Source: an uncultured Caulobacterales bacterium (GTDB lineage: Bacteria; Pseudomonadota; Alphaproteobacteria; Caulobacterales; Caulobacteraceae). From it: a stretch of 64,000 nucleotides of DNA. Made by a program: the position numbers and the translations under genes. The stretch spans positions 124,001 through 188,000 of the forward strand of contig CAIOYC010000008.1 of the NCBI GenBank assembly GCA_903862425.1, given 5' to 3'. Below the pieces are notes generated by a model that worked only from the letters and a program-made list of their open reading frames with translations, did no database searches and was not told the origin of the DNA. Below, in pieces: positions 26,232 through 34,843 of this stretch. Each line of letters starts with the position of its first letter. The stretch's first letter is position 1.

Positions 26232-27197
26232 ATGAGAAGAACCTCGAAGGGAGTGATGCTCGGCATGGCCGCCGTTGCCGCACTTTCCCTCGCCGCCTGT
26301 GGCCAGACGCCGATCATCGGCGGCCCCAAGCCCGAGGCCGGCGACAAGGTGGTGGCCAAGGTGGGGAATGACCCGCTCTGGGCTTCGGATGTCCGGCGCG
26401 AGGCTGTGGCGCAGGGCGCGATCACCGAGGGCGAGCCGCTCGACACCTCGTCGGATCTGTTCCGCCGCACCCTCGACGAACTGGTCGACCAGAAGCTCCT
26501 TGCCAACGAGGCCATTCGCCAAGGACTGGATAAACAGCCCGCCATCCGCCGTCGCCTGCAGGCTGCTCATGACAAGCTGCTCGGCGACGTCCTGGTGGAG
26601 GACATGGTCGGCAAGGCAGTAAACGACGACGCCATCCGCTCGCTCTATCAGGAGCAGCAGCGCCTTTCCTCGCGCTCCGAGGAGATCAAGGCACGCCAGA
26701 TCCTCGTCGCGACCCAGCCGGAGGCGGAAGCGATCAAGAAGCTGCTCTCCGCCGGCGCCTCGTTTGACGCCCTGGTTCTGCAGCGCTCCACTGACAGCAA
26801 TACGCGGTTCAGCGGCGGCGACCTGGGCTACTTCACCCTCGACGCCATGCCAGCGAGCTATGGGACCGCGCTGAAGACCGCCAAGCCGGGCGAGACCGTG
26901 GGGCCGATCCAGACCGACGGCGGCTTCGCTATCGTGCGAGTGGAGGATCGCCGCCCCGAGCAGCCGATCAGCCTGGAGGAGGCGCGCCCGCAGATCGTGC
27001 GCTTTCTCACCTATGACGAAATCCGCACCCTTCTGGCGCGCCTGCGCAGCGCGACCCGCGTGCAGATGATGACGCCCGGTGCAGCGCCCGGCACGGCGAA
27101 GGAGCCGGCCTCTGCCCCGAAGGGCGCGGCTTCGACGCTTCCCGCTGCACCGCCTTCCGCCGCGCCCGTTCCTCCGACCCCAGCGAAGGCCAAATGA
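26232..27197 (+). CDS. PpiC/SurA-type peptidylprolyl isomerase lipoprotein
   Basis: A 321-residue protein with a signal peptide and lipobox (LSLAAC, Cys near residue 23), so probably membrane anchored in the periplasm. The N-terminal helical part (about 40-150) is SurA-like and is followed by a parvulin domain with EEIKARQILVA, FDALVLQRSTD and FSGGDLGYF (about 155-260). It should assist folding of exported proteins by prolyl isomerisation or as a chaperone. The C-terminal 50 residues are Ala/Pro-rich. The argJ ATG lies within its final codons (4-base overlap), an unusual functional pairing but clear in the sequence. Confidence 0.87.
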   Translation: MRRTSKGVMLGMAAVAALSLAACGQTPIIGGPKPEAGDKVVAKVGNDPLWASDVRREAVAQGAITEGEPLDTSSDLFRRTLDELVDQKLLANEAIRQGLDKQPAIRRRLQAAHDKLLGDVLVEDMVGKAVNDDAIRSLYQEQQRLSSRSEEIKARQILVATQPEAEAIKKLLSAGASFDALVLQRSTDSNTRFSGGDLGYFTLDAMPASYGTALKTAKPGETVGPIQTDGGFAIVRVEDRRPEQPISLEEARPQIVRFLTYDEIRTLLARLRSATRVQMMTPGAAPGTAKEPASAPKGAASTLPAAPPSAAPVPPTPAKAK

Positions 27198-28456
27198 CCG
27201 ATACCGCCGCTCCCGGAAAGCCGGGCCTCGCCGTCTCGCCCCTCGCCGTACCGTTTCCGAAGATGGAGCCGGTGGCGGGGGTGGAGCTCTCCACCAGCCG
27301 AGCCGGTTTCTACAAGCACGAGCGGCCGGACGTGGTGCTGATGCGCTTCCATCCGGGCACAGCCGTGGCCGGGACATTTACCCGCCACGCCGTGGGCTCA
27401 GCTCCGGTGGACTGGTGCAAGGGCGCCATCCAGGCCTCGGGCGGGCGGGCGCGGGCGCTGGTGGTCAATGCCGGCTGCGCCAACAGCTTCACCGGCCAGG
27501 CAGGCGCCACGGCGGTGGAGCGCGTCATGGACGCGGTCTCCACCGAACTTGGCTGTCGGCGGGCCGAGGTGCTGATGGCTTCCACCGGCGTGATCGGTGT
27601 GGTGCTGCAATACGGCAAGATCCTCAACGTGCTGCAGGACGCCCTGGTGCGCCTGACGCCCAACGGGTGGACCGATTCGGCCAAGGGCATCATGACCACT
27701 GATACCTTCCCAAAGGGCGCGGTGGCGGAGGCCGTGATCGGGGATCGCACCGTGCGGATCGTCGGCATCTGCAAGGGCTCGGGCATGATCGCGCCGGACA
27801 TGGCCACCATGCTGTCCTTCCTCGCCACCGACGCCGCCATTGCGCCCGCCGCGCTGCAGGCCATCCTGTCGCCCGCCGTGGTGCGCACCCTCAACAGCGT
27901 GACGGTGGACGGCGACCGCTCCACCAACGACACCTGCCTTCTGTTCGCCACCGGCCGCGCCGGCGGGCCGGAGATCACCGACGCCAGTGCGCCCGAACTG
28001 GACGCCTTCAAGGCGGCGCTGGAGGCTGTGCTGCTCGATCTCGGTCACCAGCTGGTGAAGGACGGGGAGGGTGCGCAGAAGTTCGTTCGGGTCGAGGTGA
28101 ACGGCGCGGTGTCCGAGGCCTCCGCCCGCAAGATCGCCCGCACCATCTGCGAGAGCCCGCTGGTCAAGACCGCCATCGCCGGCGAGGACGCCAACTGGGG
28201 CCGCATCGTCATGGCCGTGGGCCGCGCCGACGAACCGGTGGTGCGCGAGAAAATCGCGATCCGCTTCGGCGACCTCGTGGCCGCCCGCGACGGCGCGGTC
28301 TCGGCCGAGTACGACGAGGCGGCGATGAGCGCCTACATGAAGAACGCCGAACTGGCGATCTCGGTGGACGTCGGCGCGGGTTCTGCCTCGGCGGTCATGT
28401 GGACCTGCGACCTCACCCATGGCTACATCTCAATCAACGGCGACTATCGGAGCTGA
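27194..28456 (+). CDS. argJ: Bifunctional ornithine acetyltransferase/N-acetylglutamate synthase ArgJ
   Basis: A 420-residue ArgJ that recycles the acetyl group from N-acetylornithine to glutamate in arginine synthesis and can also make N-acetylglutamate from acetyl-CoA. The autocleavage motif GMIAPDMATML is present; cleavage is expected between Ala204 and Thr205, giving alpha and beta chains with Thr205 as the nucleophile. GIMTTDTFPK and a C-terminal SINGDYRS ending agree with the family. It overlaps the preceding lipoprotein gene by four bases and is followed 3 bases later by a NTF2-like gene, so all are one transcription unit. Confidence 0.95.
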   Translation: MTDTAAPGKPGLAVSPLAVPFPKMEPVAGVELSTSRAGFYKHERPDVVLMRFHPGTAVAGTFTRHAVGSAPVDWCKGAIQASGGRARALVVNAGCANSFTGQAGATAVERVMDAVSTELGCRRAEVLMASTGVIGVVLQYGKILNVLQDALVRLTPNGWTDSAKGIMTTDTFPKGAVAEAVIGDRTVRIVGICKGSGMIAPDMATMLSFLATDAAIAPAALQAILSPAVVRTLNSVTVDGDRSTNDTCLLFATGRAGGPEITDASAPELDAFKAALEAVLLDLGHQLVKDGEGAQKFVRVEVNGAVSEASARKIARTICESPLVKTAIAGEDANWGRIVMAVGRADEPVVREKIAIRFGDLVAARDGAVSAEYDEAAMSAYMKNAELAISVDVGAGSASAVMWTCDLTHGYISINGDYRS

Positions 28457-28459
28457 TCT

Positions 28460-28891
28460 ATGGCCGTGGGAGCGCCTACGCCCGACGATGTGGCCGCGAT
28501 CCGGGCCCTGCGCGCCGAGTCCAATGCCGGCCTCGCGGCTCGTGATGCGGCGAGAGTCACCGCCGCCTTCGCCGAGGACATCCATTCCATCGGCGGCGGC
28601 GGCGAACTGATCGAAGGGCGCGCGGCGGTGACCAAGGTCTATGTCGATCAGCTGGCGCCGCACGGCGACTTCATCTCTGGCCTGCGCACGCCGGGCCGGA
28701 TTGCGGTGAACCGGCCGGGCGATCGCGCCGCCGAACCTGGCCGATGGCGCTGGACGGTTAAGACGCCGATGGGCGAGGCGGCCTTATCCGGCGACTACCT
28801 CGCTGGTTGGGTCAAGCGTGGCGGAACGTGGCGGCTGCAGTCAGAGCTCTATGTCACCACCGGGTGCACCGGTCCCGGGTGTGGACTGTGA
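28460..28891 (+). CDS. NTF2-like (SnoaL/DUF4440-type) protein
   Basis: A 143-residue protein whose pattern AAIRALRAESNAGLAARDA followed by FAEDIHSIGGGGELIEGR is that of the cone-shaped NTF2-like fold found in SnoaL and DUF4440 proteins. The C-terminus has a CTGPGC pair of cysteines, which could form a disulfide or metal site. No catalytic residues can be assigned. Its stop overlaps the mutT start (GTGA), and its start is 3 bases after argJ, so it is co-transcribed with both. Confidence 0.65.
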   Translation: MAVGAPTPDDVAAIRALRAESNAGLAARDAARVTAAFAEDIHSIGGGGELIEGRAAVTKVYVDQLAPHGDFISGLRTPGRIAVNRPGDRAAEPGRWRWTVKTPMGEAALSGDYLAGWVKRGGTWRLQSELYVTTGCTGPGCGL

Positions 28892-29286
28892 AGATGCTGC
28901 TGGTCGCGGCGGCGGCGCTGGTGGACGTGGATGGGCGGGTGCTGCTCTGTCAGCGGCCGCCGGGCAAACAGTTGGCGGGCCTTTGGGAGTTTCCCGGCGG
29001 CAAGCTGGAGCCCGGCGAGACGCCCGAAGCCTGCCTGATCCGTGAACTGGAGGAGGAGCTGGGCATCGAGGTCAAAACCGCCTGCTTGGCCCCGTTCGTC
29101 TTCGCCAGCCACACCTATCCGGACTTCCACCTGCTCATGCCGCTTTACCTATGCAGGCGCTGGGATGGTATGGTGCAGCGGCGCGAACACACCGCTTTGG
29201 CCTGGGTCGAGCCGATGAGGCTGGCCGACTATCCCATGCCCCCTGCCGACGCGCCGCTGGTGGCCTATCTGCGGGACTTTCTCTGA
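28888..29286 (+). CDS. mutT: MutT-type Nudix hydrolase (8-oxo-dGTP diphosphatase)
   Basis: A 132-residue Nudix protein. The Nudix box is complete: Gly38-x5-Glu44-x7-Arg52-Glu53-Leu54-x-Glu56-Glu57-x-Gly59-Ile60, and LCQRPPGKQLAGLWEFPGG before it is typical of MutT. It probably removes oxidised dGTP from the nucleotide pool. GTG 28888, overlapping the previous stop by four bases, is favoured; ATG 28894 would shorten it by two residues. Other Nudix substrates cannot be excluded, but the overall resemblance to MutT is good. Confidence 0.88.
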   Translation: MKMLLVAAAALVDVDGRVLLCQRPPGKQLAGLWEFPGGKLEPGETPEACLIRELEEELGIEVKTACLAPFVFASHTYPDFHLLMPLYLCRRWDGMVQRREHTALAWVEPMRLADYPMPPADAPLVAYLRDFL

Positions 29287-29301
29287 CCTCAGGCCCAGGT
29301 A

Positions 29302-30048
29302 TTAGGCCGGCACGGTTTCGACCTGGAAGCGGAAATAGGCCGGCGGCTGCTTGTCGCCGCGGGCGAGCTCCACCACCGTCGGGACGATCGCTTCGGGCGG
29401 GGGCAGGGTCTCCACATCCTCGCCGGGGAAGGCGGTGGCGCGCATGCGGGTGCGCATGGGGCCGGGGCTGAGCAGGGTGGTGCGCACCGCGGTGTGCTCC
29501 AGCTCGTCCGCCCAGGTGCGCACCAGCGCCTCGAGGCCCGCTTTGGAAGCCGCATAGGCGCTCCAGAAGGCGCGGGGTTCGCGCGCAATGCCGCTGGTCA
29601 GGAAGATGGCGCGTCCCGCCTCGGCCTGGCGCAGCAGAGGCTCCATAGACCGCATCAGGCGGAAATTGGCGGTGAGGTTGACCCCCAGCACACGCTCGAA
29701 GGCGCGCGGCTCCAGATGCCCGGTCGGCATCAGCGAGCCGAGGTCGCCGGCGGCGGAAACCAGGATGTCGAGCCTGCCCCAGCGTTGGAAGATCCGTCCG
29801 CCGAGCTGATCTATGCCATCGCCATTACGGATATCCATGGGCACGAGGGTGGAGTGCTCACCCGTCGCTTTGAAGATGGCGTCGTCCAGGGCCTCCAGGC
29901 CGCCCTGCGTCCGCGCCGTGGCGATCACATGCGCTCCGGCCTCGGCCAGGCCCAGCGCGGCCGCCCGGCCGATGCCTCGTGAGGCGCCGGTCACGAGCGC
30001 GATCTTGCCGGCCAGGACTTGCGCAGGAGTCGTCTTGTCAGTCGTCAT
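29302..30048 (-). CDS. Short-chain dehydrogenase/reductase (SDR) family protein
   Basis: A 248-residue classical SDR. The cofactor motif TGASRGIG is near residue 20 and the catalytic YAASK near 160, with a Ser about 14 residues earlier in IFLTSGIA. Substrate is unknown. ATG 30048 is chosen; an in-frame ATG at 30099 would add 17 residues not typical of the fold. It lies 62 bases downstream of purF on the same strand and converges with mutT. Confidence 0.88.
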   Translation of the reverse strand: MTTDKTTPAQVLAGKIALVTGASRGIGRAAALGLAEAGAHVIATARTQGGLEALDDAIFKATGEHSTLVPMDIRNGDGIDQLGGRIFQRWGRLDILVSAAGDLGSLMPTGHLEPRAFERVLGVNLTANFRLMRSMEPLLRQAEAGRAIFLTSGIAREPRAFWSAYAASKAGLEALVRTWADELEHTAVRTTLLSPGPMRTRMRATAFPGEDVETLPPPEAIVPTVVELARGDKQPPAYFRFQVETVPA

Positions 30049-30109
30049 GGCGGGGGGACATAGCGGCATCGCCGCCGCTTGTCGCCCCGCAGAGTTCACG
30101 CGCCCTGGA

Positions 30110-31609
30110 TCACGCGCTCAGCAAACTCAGCTGGACCTCCACACCCGTTGTGTTCCGGCCCTCGGCGATCTCGCGGTCGAGCAGGCGGGTGGGATAGTCG
30201 CCGGTGAAATAGTGGTCGGTGAACTGGGGATGCACCGGATCGCGCTCGCCTGCGCCCATGGCCCAGTAGAGGCCCTCGACGGACAGGAAGCCCAGGCTGT
30301 CGACCTCCAGCATTTCCTCCATTTCCTTCAGCGTCTTTTGCGCCGCGATCAGCTTGTCGCGGTCGGGCATGTCGATGCCGTAGAAGTCTGGCCACTTGAT
30401 CGGCGGGGAGGCCGAGCGCAGGTGCACCTCCTTGGCGCCCGCATCGCGCACCATGCGCACGATCTGCACGGAGGTGGTGCCGCGCACGATGCTGTCGTCG
30501 ATCAGAACCACCCGCTTGCCCTCCAGCACCGCGCGGTTGGGGCTGTGCTTGCGGCGAACTCCGAGCTCGCGAATGCCCTGGGTCGGCTGGATAAAGGTGC
30601 GGCCCACATAGTGGCCGCGAATGATGCCGAGCTCATAGGGCAGTCCCGAGGCCTGGGCGAAGCCGAGCGCCGCGGGGACGCCTGAGTCCGGCACCGGCAC
30701 CACAACATCGGCGGCGGCGGCGGTCTCCTCAGCTAGGCGCATTCCCATACGCTTGCGCACGTCGTAGACCGAGCGGCCGTTCACCACCGAATCCGGGCGG
30801 GCGAAATAGACGTATTCGAACAGGCACGGTCGGGCGCGGGCGGCGGGGAAGGGGCGCAGGCTCTCCACCCCGTTCTGATCGATCACTACGACTTCGCCAT
30901 GTTCCACATCGCGAACGAACCGCGCGCCGATCATGTCCAGCGCACAGGTCTCGGAGGCCAGCACATATCGGCCGTCGATTTCGCCGAGGACGAGCGGGCG
31001 GATGCCGAGGGGGTCGCGCGCGCCGATCAACTTCTTGTTGGTCAAAGCCACAAGCGCATAGCCGCCCTCGATCTGGCGCAGGGCGTCGATGAACCGATCC
31101 ATCATCCTGGCTTTGCGCGAGCGGGCGATGAGGTGAAGGATGACTTCCGAGTCCGAGGTCGACTGGAAGATGGCCCCATCCGCGACCAGTTGATGGCGCA
31201 GGGTGAGGAAGTTGGTGAGGTTGCCATTGTGGGCGATGGCGATGCCGCCGCTCTCCAGGTCCGCGAACATGGGCTGGACATTGCGCAGCACACTAGCGCC
31301 GGCGGTGGCGTAGCGGGTGTGGCCGATGGCGCTGCGGCCGGGCAGCCGCTCGGTGAGGTCGGGCTGGTCGAAGGCCTCGCCCACGTGGCCCATATGTCGT
31401 TCGGTATGGAAGCGGCGTCCGTCGAAGGCGGCGATGCCGCAGGCCTCCTGGCCCCGGTGCTGAAGGGCGTGCAGGCCGAGCGCAGTCATGGCCGAGGCCG
31501 CCGCGTGGTCCCATACGCCGAACACCCCGCACTCCAGGCGCAGGGTGTCGTCGTCTGGATCCCGCTCTGGAAAAAAGGGGCCGTTGATGCGGCGGGAATG
31601 GTCGGTCAT
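30110..31609 (-). CDS. purF: Amidophosphoribosyltransferase
   Basis: A 499-residue PurF, which makes phosphoribosylamine from PRPP and glutamine, the first step of purine synthesis. The catalytic Cys is Cys27 in LECGVFG, preceded by a 26-residue propeptide that must be removed. The PRPP loop VLIDDSIVRGTT is present. Compared with the Bacillus subtilis enzyme, only the cysteine of CLFEYVYFARPDS is kept; the positions of the other three iron-sulfur ligands read WPDFYGID and QFTDHYFTGDYPT, so a 4Fe-4S cluster is unlikely. It overlaps cvpA by four bases, the conserved cvpA-purF order. Confidence 0.96.
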   Translation of the reverse strand: MTDHSRRINGPFFPERDPDDDTLRLECGVFGVWDHAAASAMTALGLHALQHRGQEACGIAAFDGRRFHTERHMGHVGEAFDQPDLTERLPGRSAIGHTRYATAGASVLRNVQPMFADLESGGIAIAHNGNLTNFLTLRHQLVADGAIFQSTSDSEVILHLIARSRKARMMDRFIDALRQIEGGYALVALTNKKLIGARDPLGIRPLVLGEIDGRYVLASETCALDMIGARFVRDVEHGEVVVIDQNGVESLRPFPAARARPCLFEYVYFARPDSVVNGRSVYDVRKRMGMRLAEETAAAADVVVPVPDSGVPAALGFAQASGLPYELGIIRGHYVGRTFIQPTQGIRELGVRRKHSPNRAVLEGKRVVLIDDSIVRGTTSVQIVRMVRDAGAKEVHLRSASPPIKWPDFYGIDMPDRDKLIAAQKTLKEMEEMLEVDSLGFLSVEGLYWAMGAGERDPVHPQFTDHYFTGDYPTRLLDREIAEGRNTTGVEVQLSLLSA

Positions 31610-32358
31610 CGCGTGCGCTCCACCAGGCTATCGAGCTGGTCTCGGCTGCGTCGGTCATAGCCTTTGCCCTTGCGGGGCGTCGGCCGGGGCGGTGTAGCAG
31701 CAGGCGCGGGAGCGGTCTGCTTTTGATCGGTGGTCGTCGTATCTTGAGTCGGGCCGGCGCTTGTGTCCGCGCTGGCGTCAGGCGTCGTATCTGGGCTCTC
31801 TTCGCCGTTCAACAAGGTCGAAGGATGACCGAAGGCGCGCAGGCTGGTGGGCGCGACCTTTGCGATCATCCGGCCCGAGGCGCTGGACAGGGGGTAGAGG
31901 AAGGCGCCGGTGATCCAGTCGGGTTTCAGGAAGGCCGGCGTGGCGCGGTCGAACACCAGGGCGAACAGGCCGAGCAGGATCAGGGCCCGCACCGCCCCGA
32001 TGCCGAGCCCGAGGGCCCGGTCAGCCCCGCCGAGGATGGACTGCTGATGCAGCTGGGTTGCGACCCAATGGCCGAGGATTTTCAGGCTCAGATAAACCAC
32101 CGCGAAGCCGGCGATCACTCCCGCCGCCACCGCCATCCAATGGGCGTGGAGCAGTGATCCGAACAGTTTGGTGGTGAAAGGCAGCATGACCAGGGTGGTC
32201 AGCGCCGAGACGGCGAAGGCGAACAGACCGACCAGCTCGCGCACCGCCCCGCGCTGGAACCCGAACAGGGCGGAGACGGCGATCACCAGGAGCGCGATGA
32301 GGTCGAACAGCGTCACGCCGAATGCGGCTCCCAGACTTTCCAAGCTGAGATCCAGCAA
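31606..32358 (-). CDS. cvpA: CvpA family membrane protein
   Basis: A 250-residue inner-membrane protein of the CvpA family. About four membrane segments lie in residues 10-130 with the typical LFDLIALLVIAVSALFGFQR and GAVRELVGL blocks; the C-terminal 100 residues are polar, rich in Thr, Pro, Asp and Lys. Its end overlaps the purF start (ATGA), the arrangement known from many proteobacteria. CvpA was named for colicin V production in E. coli; the actual activity is not well defined. Confidence 0.9.
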   Translation of the reverse strand: MLDLSLESLGAAFGVTLFDLIALLVIAVSALFGFQRGAVRELVGLFAFAVSALTTLVMLPFTTKLFGSLLHAHWMAVAAGVIAGFAVVYLSLKILGHWVATQLHQQSILGGADRALGLGIGAVRALILLGLFALVFDRATPAFLKPDWITGAFLYPLSSASGRMIAKVAPTSLRAFGHPSTLLNGEESPDTTPDASADTSAGPTQDTTTTDQKQTAPAPAATPPRPTPRKGKGYDRRSRDQLDSLVERTR

Positions 32359-32472
32359 CGGCGAGCGGAGGGCCGGATCGTCCGGCTCCGTCTAAACCGC
32401 TTTGGCGGCCGAGGCCAACGGGAGAGGTGACGCAGGTCGCGCCATCGCCCGGTCGGGTCCGGTCGCCGGGAC

Positions 32473-33177
32473 TCACCACGGCACGGTGCGCCCGCGGTAA
32501 TCGAGATATTGAAGCCCGGCCGCTCCGGCGACTCCCAGCAGGACGTCCACAACGCCCGGAATGCTGTCCTCGATGGTCAGCGGCGCATCCGGACCGCCGA
32601 GGTCGGTGCGGACCCAACCGGGGGCGATGAGCACCATCGCTCTAGGTCCGTCGGCATGGCGGGCGGCGAAACTGCGCATGAAGGTGTTCAGCGCGGCCTT
32701 GCTACCGCGATAGAGTTCGCGCAGGCCCTGGGTGTTGTTGGCGACGCTGCCCTGGCCAGAGGACATCACCCCGATCACACCCGTGGAGGGGACGAGGTCC
32801 TGCAGCGCCTCGACCGCGCGCATCGGGCTGAGGGCGTTGGTGGTCATCACCCGCACGAACTCGTCCGTGGAGACCTCGGCAAGGGTCTGGTTCGGATGGG
32901 CGTTGGCCGTGCCCGCGTTCACGAACAGCAGGTCAAGCGTCTTGTCGGCCAGACGCGCGCGCAGGGCGGCGACCTGATCCGGCAGATTGATGTCGAGCAT
33001 CTCGATCTCCACGTCGCCTTGGGACCGCGAGGCGAGGTGGTGAAGGGGGGTGTCCGTTCCGCGCGCCGTGCCGATGACGCGCCAGCCGCGCTTGAGGTAT
33101 TCTTCGGCCATGGCGTAGCCGAGGCCGCGCGAGGCGCCGATGATGAGGGCCGTCTTGGTCGGGGATGATGTTGTCAT
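32473..33177 (-). CDS. SDR family oxidoreductase
   Basis: A 234-residue short-chain dehydrogenase. It has IGASRGLG near residue 14, the NAG motif in LFVNAGTANA, a catalytic Ser in GVMSSGQGSV and YRGSK as the Tyr-x3-Lys pair. ATG 33177 is preferred to 33228 because the Rossmann strand begins just after it. It is divergently transcribed from the LysR regulator starting at 33293; that arrangement often means that the regulator controls this gene. Substrate unknown. Confidence 0.87.
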   Translation of the reverse strand: MTTSSPTKTALIIGASRGLGYAMAEEYLKRGWRVIGTARGTDTPLHHLASRSQGDVEIEMLDINLPDQVAALRARLADKTLDLLFVNAGTANAHPNQTLAEVSTDEFVRVMTTNALSPMRAVEALQDLVPSTGVIGVMSSGQGSVANNTQGLRELYRGSKAALNTFMRSFAARHADGPRAMVLIAPGWVRTDLGGPDAPLTIEDSIPGVVDVLLGVAGAAGLQYLDYRGRTVPW

Positions 33178-33292
33178 GGCGGCAGGATGGCGCGGGCGGC
33201 TCCGTGGCGGAAGGCGCAATTCATGCAATCGATACCTGCGCGGAACGCCATGTCATGCGGAACGCGGCGCGCGATCGTGCTAGGGTCGGCAC

Positions 33293-34210
33293 ATGGCTGA
33301 CGCCGATCTGAACCTGCTCGTCGCCTTGGATGCACTTCTGGCCGAGGGAAGCGTGGCAGGTGCCGCCCGCCGGCTGGGTCTCAGCGCCTCGGCCATGAGC
33401 CGAACCCTGGCGCGCCTTCGCGCCGCCACCGGCGACCCGCTGCTGGTGAGGGCGGGCCGCAGCCTGGCGCCCACACCACACGCCGCCGCCCTGCGCGAAC
33501 GCGTGCCGACTCTGGCGCGGGAAGTTCGGGCCTTGCTGCAGCCCGTCGCCCGGGATCTCGATCTCGCTGTTCTGGAGCGCACCTTCACCCTGCGCGCTAA
33601 CGAGGCCTTCGCCCAGGTGTTCGCCGCCGACCTCGTGGCGGCCGTCACCCGTACGGCGCCGCGCGTGCGCCTGAATTTTGCGCCCAAGCCGGACCGGGAC
33701 ACGCGTCCGCTGCGCGAAGGACTGGCAGACCTGGAGATAGGCATTCTCGGCCAGAACGGTCCGGACCTGCGCGTACAGGCCCTGTTCGCAGACCGTTATA
33801 TCGGGGTGGTGCGCGCGGGCCACCCGTTGCTGGCCGGCGAGATCACGCCCGAGCGTTTCGCTGCGTGCGGCCACGTGGCGGTATCAAAACCCGAGCCAGG
33901 CAGACATCCGGTGGACGCGGCGCTCGCCGCCCTGGGTCTGGCGCGCGACGTGACCGTCACGGTACCCAGCTTTCCGGCGGCCCTCGCCGTGGCCGCAGCC
34001 TCCGACCTTGTGGCCTTGATCACCCGCTCCTGCCTCGTTGCCGGGCCCTCTCGATCGCTGGTGGAGGGCTTCGCCTTGCCCGTCACCGCGCCGCAATTCC
34101 CGATCTGCCAGATGTGGCACCCGCGCATGGACGCCGATCCCGCCCACCGCTGGCTGCGCGCCTTGGTGCGGGGTGTCTGCCACCAACGCGCTTCCGGTTC
34201 GATAGCCTGA
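33293..34210 (+). CDS. LysR-family transcriptional regulator
   Basis: A 305-residue LysR regulator. The N-terminal winged helix-turn-helix is clear (DLNLLVALDALLAEGSVAGA, then SASAMSRTLARLR), followed by the periplasmic-binding-like effector domain from about residue 95 (TFTLRANEAF). It is divergent from an SDR gene with 115 bases between the starts, the usual LysR layout. The effector is unknown. A small membrane-protein gene follows 81 bases downstream. Confidence 0.9.
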   Translation: MADADLNLLVALDALLAEGSVAGAARRLGLSASAMSRTLARLRAATGDPLLVRAGRSLAPTPHAAALRERVPTLAREVRALLQPVARDLDLAVLERTFTLRANEAFAQVFAADLVAAVTRTAPRVRLNFAPKPDRDTRPLREGLADLEIGILGQNGPDLRVQALFADRYIGVVRAGHPLLAGEITPERFAACGHVAVSKPEPGRHPVDAALAALGLARDVTVTVPSFPAALAVAAASDLVALITRSCLVAGPSRSLVEGFALPVTAPQFPICQMWHPRMDADPAHRWLRALVRGVCHQRASGSIA

Positions 34211-34291
34211 CCGCCGCGTCCCCGGCCTCAAGTGTCGCAAATTATCTCAAGCTTAGCTATAGAGGCGTCGGGCAGGCTGGCAGGGGGGCGC

Positions 34292-34450
34292 GTGGACGAT
34301 CCGATCCAACTCGTTCTGATCGTGGCGGTCGTGGTCGTCGCAGGCGTGGCGGCGGTTCTGATAAGTCGTTATGGCCTTCGTCGAACGTTGGGTAGAATGC
34401 TTCCAAGGCGATTTCGCAAAAGGTTCGCGCCGCCGCGCAAACCTTTTTGA
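34292..34450 (+). CDS. Small single-span membrane protein, hypothetical
   Basis: A 52-residue product with one strongly hydrophobic segment (PIQLVLIVAVVVVAGVAAVL) and a very basic C-terminal tail (RRTLGRMLPRRFRKRFAPPR). The GTG start at 34292 follows a purine-rich CAGGGGGGCG (34281-34290) that would serve as ribosome site; the same frame is open upstream to 34232. No family is recognised. The positive-inside rule puts the basic tail in the cytoplasm. Confidence 0.45.
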   Translation: MDDPIQLVLIVAVVVVAGVAAVLISRYGLRRTLGRMLPRRFRKRFAPPRKPF

Positions 34451-34474
34451 CTTTGTGCAAATGTTTAACGGGCG

Positions 34475-34843
34475 ATGGTACGGCGTTTCTTCCGGTTTAC
34501 GGCATGGGCCGTCCTTTGCGTGGTGACGGTCAAGTCGTTCGGCCCCGCGTCGTCGACGCCGCCTTCTCATCCTCACCTGCTCCAGCTAGCCTCATTCTTC
34601 GCGCTCGGCTCCTGCTTCGGCGTCGCCTATCCGAGGCACTGGCGAATGATCGGCGCTCTTCTGACCGGCTATGCGGCGGCTTCTGAAATAGCTCAGACGT
34701 TCTTGCCGGCGCATGAGGGCCGATTGCTGGAAGGGGCGCTGAAAATTTGTGGGCTTATGCTCGGTCTGAGTCTGGCCCTGCTCGTGGAGGGGCGCGCGCT
34801 CCGAACCTCTGCGATCACCCCACCTCGAAGTCCAGGTCCTTGA
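34475..34843 (+). CDS. VanZ-like membrane protein
   Basis: A 122-residue protein with about three to four hydrophobic segments. The segment ASEIAQTFLPAHEGRLLEGA, containing the E-x2-Q pair and the following Arg, is characteristic of the VanZ-like family of small membrane proteins. VanZ was named for low-level teicoplanin resistance, but most chromosomal members have no known role. Its last 29 bases overlap the convergent end of radA. Confidence 0.65.
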   Translation: MVRRFFRFTAWAVLCVVTVKSFGPASSTPPSHPHLLQLASFFALGSCFGVAYPRHWRMIGALLTGYAAASEIAQTFLPAHEGRLLEGALKICGLMLGLSLALLVEGRALRTSAITPPRSPGP

